A DNA stretch of 24,458 nucleotides from UBA791 sp963602355. Lineage in GTDB: Bacteria; Cyanobacteriota; Vampirovibrionia; Gastranaerophilales; Gastranaerophilaceae. A program made the translations under genes and the position numbers. The stretch's first letter is position 1, and each line of letters begins with the position of its first letter. Below, piece by piece: positions 22,722-24,458 of this stretch. The stretch is from NCBI GenBank assembly GCA_963602355.1, contig CAVCIU010000024.1, forward strand, positions 1 through 24,458, given 5' to 3'. The notes beneath the pieces were generated by a model. That model was not told the origin of the DNA, searched no databases, and was given only the letters and a program-made list of their open reading frames with translations.

Positions 22722-23593
22722 AATTTAAGTAAATCCAAGATTTCCAAAAGTGCTTTTGAATAAACATTTTTATCCAAATTACTTAATACCTCACGAGTAT
22801 TAACAAGATAATTATCTAACAATTGAGAAGCTTTTTCAATACCTAGCGAAATATTCTTCAAATCGCATTCTGCATAAATAGCTGGCGCAGTGTAAATACC
22901 TTTTTCAAAATCATTGTTAACAGGTTTGTTGTCATTGTTTGAAAAATTTAAAATATCATCTCTTATTTGAAAAGCTATACCAAAATTATTTGCAAGATTT
23001 TCAGAAATATATTTGTTCAACCCAGCAAGAATTGATGCTGAAACTAAAGAAGCCTCAAAAAGCGAAGCCGTTTTTGCCCTAGATTTTTCAATATATTCAT
23101 AAATTGTAGGCATTTTGTATTTTGAAAAATACTGAGAAATTTCACCTACACACATATTTTCAATTGCTTTTGCAAAAAGTCCTAAAATCTCTGAATTATT
23201 CAAAGACAATAATTTTTTCAAAGCAATCGATAATAAATAATCACCAGCAATCACAGCAAGCGAATTATCAAACTTTTTATTAAAAGTAGGTAAATTTCTA
23301 CGTACATCAGATTCATCAATGATATCATCGTGAATAAGTGTTGCATTATGAATTAATTCTATTACAGACTGCAAAAGAATTTGTTTTTCATCAATTTCAA
23401 CTTTGTTTGCCTTTAAATATAAAAAAGCAATAACAGAACGAATATGCTTTGAAGGCGCAGAAATAAAATCCTCAAGAAATGTATTAAATTCAGTTGACTC
23501 TGAATTAAATTCACCCAATAAACTCTTAACAGAAGAAAGTTCACCTTCGACAAGAGATATTATTTTATTGTAAGCAACATTATCAAAACTCAT
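22718..23593 (-). CDS. Polyprenyl (isoprenyl) diphosphate synthase, trans-type
   Basis: Cytoplasmic all-helical enzyme condensing isopentenyl diphosphate with allylic diphosphates. 291 aa. The first Asp-rich motif LIHDDIIDESDVRRN has DDIID at 89-93, followed by the Arg pair 98-99. AGDYLLSIA (116-124) and the KTASLFEAS region (174-182) are also typical. The second Asp-rich motif is DDILN (212-216), with Asn replacing the usual final Asp, and is preceded by FQIRDD. NDFEKGIYTAPAI follows as the usual G-x-x-x-x-x-P segment. The N-terminal GGKRxRP motif is degenerate (SKHIRS, 48-53). Chain length cannot be deduced, but it could supply a quinone side chain or undecaprenyl precursors. It overlaps both neighbours (11 and 4 bases), so translation is coupled. 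Confidence 0.9.
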   Translation of the reverse strand: MSFDNVAYNKIISLVEGELSSVKSLLGEFNSESTEFNTFLEDFISAPSKHIRSVIAFLYLKANKVEIDEKQILLQSVIELIHNATLIHDDIIDESDVRRNLPTFNKKFDNSLAVIAGDYLLSIALKKLLSLNNSEILGLFAKAIENMCVGEISQYFSKYKMPTIYEYIEKSRAKTASLFEASLVSASILAGLNKYISENLANNFGIAFQIRDDILNFSNNDNKPVNNDFEKGIYTAPAIYAECDLKNISLGIEKASQLLDNYLVNTREVLSNLDKNVYSKALLEILDLLKL

Positions 23594-24227
23594 TTAATGA
23601 TTGTAACATAAAAAATATATCTGGGTTAATTGCCTTCAAGGACGTAAAGTGGGTTAAATCTGGTTTTTCACCAAAGATTTTTGTCAATAAATCCACATCG
23701 TAATCATATAAAATTGAACCGTGTTGTAAAATATAGCCTTGCTTACGACACTGCGCTGAACCGATTAACTTTTTACCCTTGTAACACAAATCAGCACCAG
23801 TTGAAACAAGCATACAATAGTTAAATTTAGTATGTATAGGATTACTTGTACCAAAATCTAACTCTATATTAAATCTTTTAAAGAAATCTATTAAAATTTG
23901 AGAAATTTCAATATAAGATTTTGTAACCGATTCACCATTTTTAAGATAAGATACAGGACAAATAAATGAATATGTTATTTCCATATCATGAAGAAGCGCA
24001 CGTCCGCCAGTAATGCGACGAACAACATCAATATTTTCAGATTTCAAAAAATCATAATCAAGAAAATTATCAAGCTGATTACGACCTAAAGAAATACACT
24101 TCGGAGACCAACCATAAAGACGAAAAATAGGCTCTTGAGATTTTGTAGCAATAGAATTGTCTAACAAATCAGAGTCCCTTTGCATATTTTCTTTGCCAGT
24201 ATAAATTTTGAATGGAATAAATTTCAT
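23583..24227 (-). CDS. Lipoate-protein ligase/octanoyltransferase (LplA/LipM-type)
   Basis: Attaches lipoate or octanoate to lipoyl domains (pyruvate dehydrogenase, glycine cleavage H protein). The BPL_LplA_LipB fold is seen in RLYGWSPKCISLGRNQ (36-51), VVRRITGGRALLHDMEITYSF (68-88, substrate-binding loop), and GKKLIGSAQCRKQGYILQHGSIL (151-173) with the conserved Lys153 and GSAQ. NYCMLV places Cys138 near the spot of the LipM/LipL catalytic cysteine, and the QHGSI ending is LipM-like, so an octanoyltransferase is as likely as an ATP-dependent ligase. At 214 aa it lacks the ~60-aa C-terminal part of LipM and the accessory domain of LplA. Leaderless start. It heads a three-gene operon. Confidence 0.82.
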   Translation of the reverse strand: MKFIPFKIYTGKENMQRDSDLLDNSIATKSQEPIFRLYGWSPKCISLGRNQLDNFLDYDFLKSENIDVVRRITGGRALLHDMEITYSFICPVSYLKNGESVTKSYIEISQILIDFFKRFNIELDFGTSNPIHTKFNYCMLVSTGADLCYKGKKLIGSAQCRKQGYILQHGSILYDYDVDLLTKIFGEKPDLTHFTSLKAINPDIFFMLQSLNEF

Positions 24228-24233
24228 AAGATG

Positions 24234-24263
24234 ATTATAACAAAAAGTAAGATTTTATTGCAA
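24234..24263 (-). promoter_or_regulatory. Promoter of the lipoate ligase operon (leaderless)
   Basis: Minus-strand TTGCAA (24263-24258), 18-base spacer, TATAAT (24239-24234), six bases before the ATG at 24227. No Shine-Dalgarno is present. Confidence 0.65.
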
Positions 24264-24273
24264 AATATACAGC

Positions 24274-24361
24274 TGTCATTCCGGACTCCGATCCGGAATC
24301 TGAAATTGGTAAATGAATAATGCAGTCGTTTATCAGATTCTGAGTCAAGCTCAGAATGACA
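24274..24361. repeat. Palindromic intergenic repeat element with ~30-base imperfect inverted arms
   Basis: Left arm 24274-24303 starts TGTCATTCCGGACTCC and right arm 24333-24361 ends AGCTCAGAATGACA; they are imperfect reverse complements over ~29-30 bases around a 29-base centre. The left arm also has its own hairpin CCGGACTCCGATCCGG. TGTCATTC...GAATCTGA elements of this kind occur as dispersed palindromes or MITE-like repeats in many bacterial genomes (from memory). A single copy is in this window. Confidence 0.7.
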
Positions 24362-24458
24362 CCAAAATATAATAAAAATTGCAAGAAGTGAGGAATTTTT
24401 CTGCCCGCTTTGGCTCCTGTGAAATCAAAGATTTCTACGTCGCCATCGTAGTGTTGCT

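Overview
This AT-rich (low GC), gene-dense window looks like a chromosome segment of a fermentative or anaerobic, flagellated bacterium. The codon bias toward A/T, the flagellar cap/chaperone genes (flaG-, fliS- and fliT-like), a FixC/FixX pair, ilvBN, PlsY and asparagine-rich protein N-termini ending in a short V/I-x-F-S/T-G motif best suit the non-photosynthetic cyanobacterial relatives (Melainabacteria/Vampirovibrionia, Gastranaerophilales). That placement is an inference from general impression, not a database match. Nothing suggests a phage, plasmid or insertion sequence; the gene content is mostly core plus lineage-specific proteins.

Layout. 1-217: 3' end of argS and its terminator. 228-1914 (minus): L-asparaginase II family gene and an uncharacterised coiled-coil protein, sharing one promoter. 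2000-3383 (plus): flaG-like, fliS and fliT-like genes. 3435-5712: promoter, then acetolactate synthase subunits ilvB and ilvN. 5806-8094: Na+/phosphate cotransporter with a PhoU-like tail, then a TPR protein. 8190-9884: gluzincin peptidase of M2/M3 type. 9943-11927: two adjacent paralogues built of a five-fold glycine/aspartate repeat. 11992-12777: membrane-anchored metallophosphoesterase. 12786-14434 (minus): Lrp/AsnC regulator translationally coupled to a class I aminotransferase. 14619-15395: uridine phosphorylase. 15454-16248 (minus): methyltransferase-like protein. 16393-18264: large unrecognised protein. 18303-20253: fixC-fixX and a small two-repeat protein. 20273-20845 (minus): secreted or periplasmic protein. 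20888-21508 (minus): plsY. 21575-21655 (minus): tRNA-Leu(GAG). 21690-22022: tandem array of structured 92-bp repeats. 22080-24227 (minus): operon of a LipM-like lipoate ligase, a polyprenyl diphosphate synthase and lepB. 24274-24361: palindromic intergenic element.

The most notable signals are: (i) the tandem array upstream of tRNA-Leu, whose units start with the tRNA's first 13 nt and carry the reverse complement of its nt 6-18, with G-U changes that keep the fold only in the minus-strand RNA; (ii) at least six genes whose start codon lies 6-7 nt after a strong -10 box, implying leaderless mRNAs next to genes with normal Shine-Dalgarno leaders; (iii) a polybasic FlaG-like protein encoded beside a FliS with a polyacidic tail; (iv) the paired five-repeat paralogues; and (v) an N-terminal F-S/T-G motif shared by two unrelated proteins.
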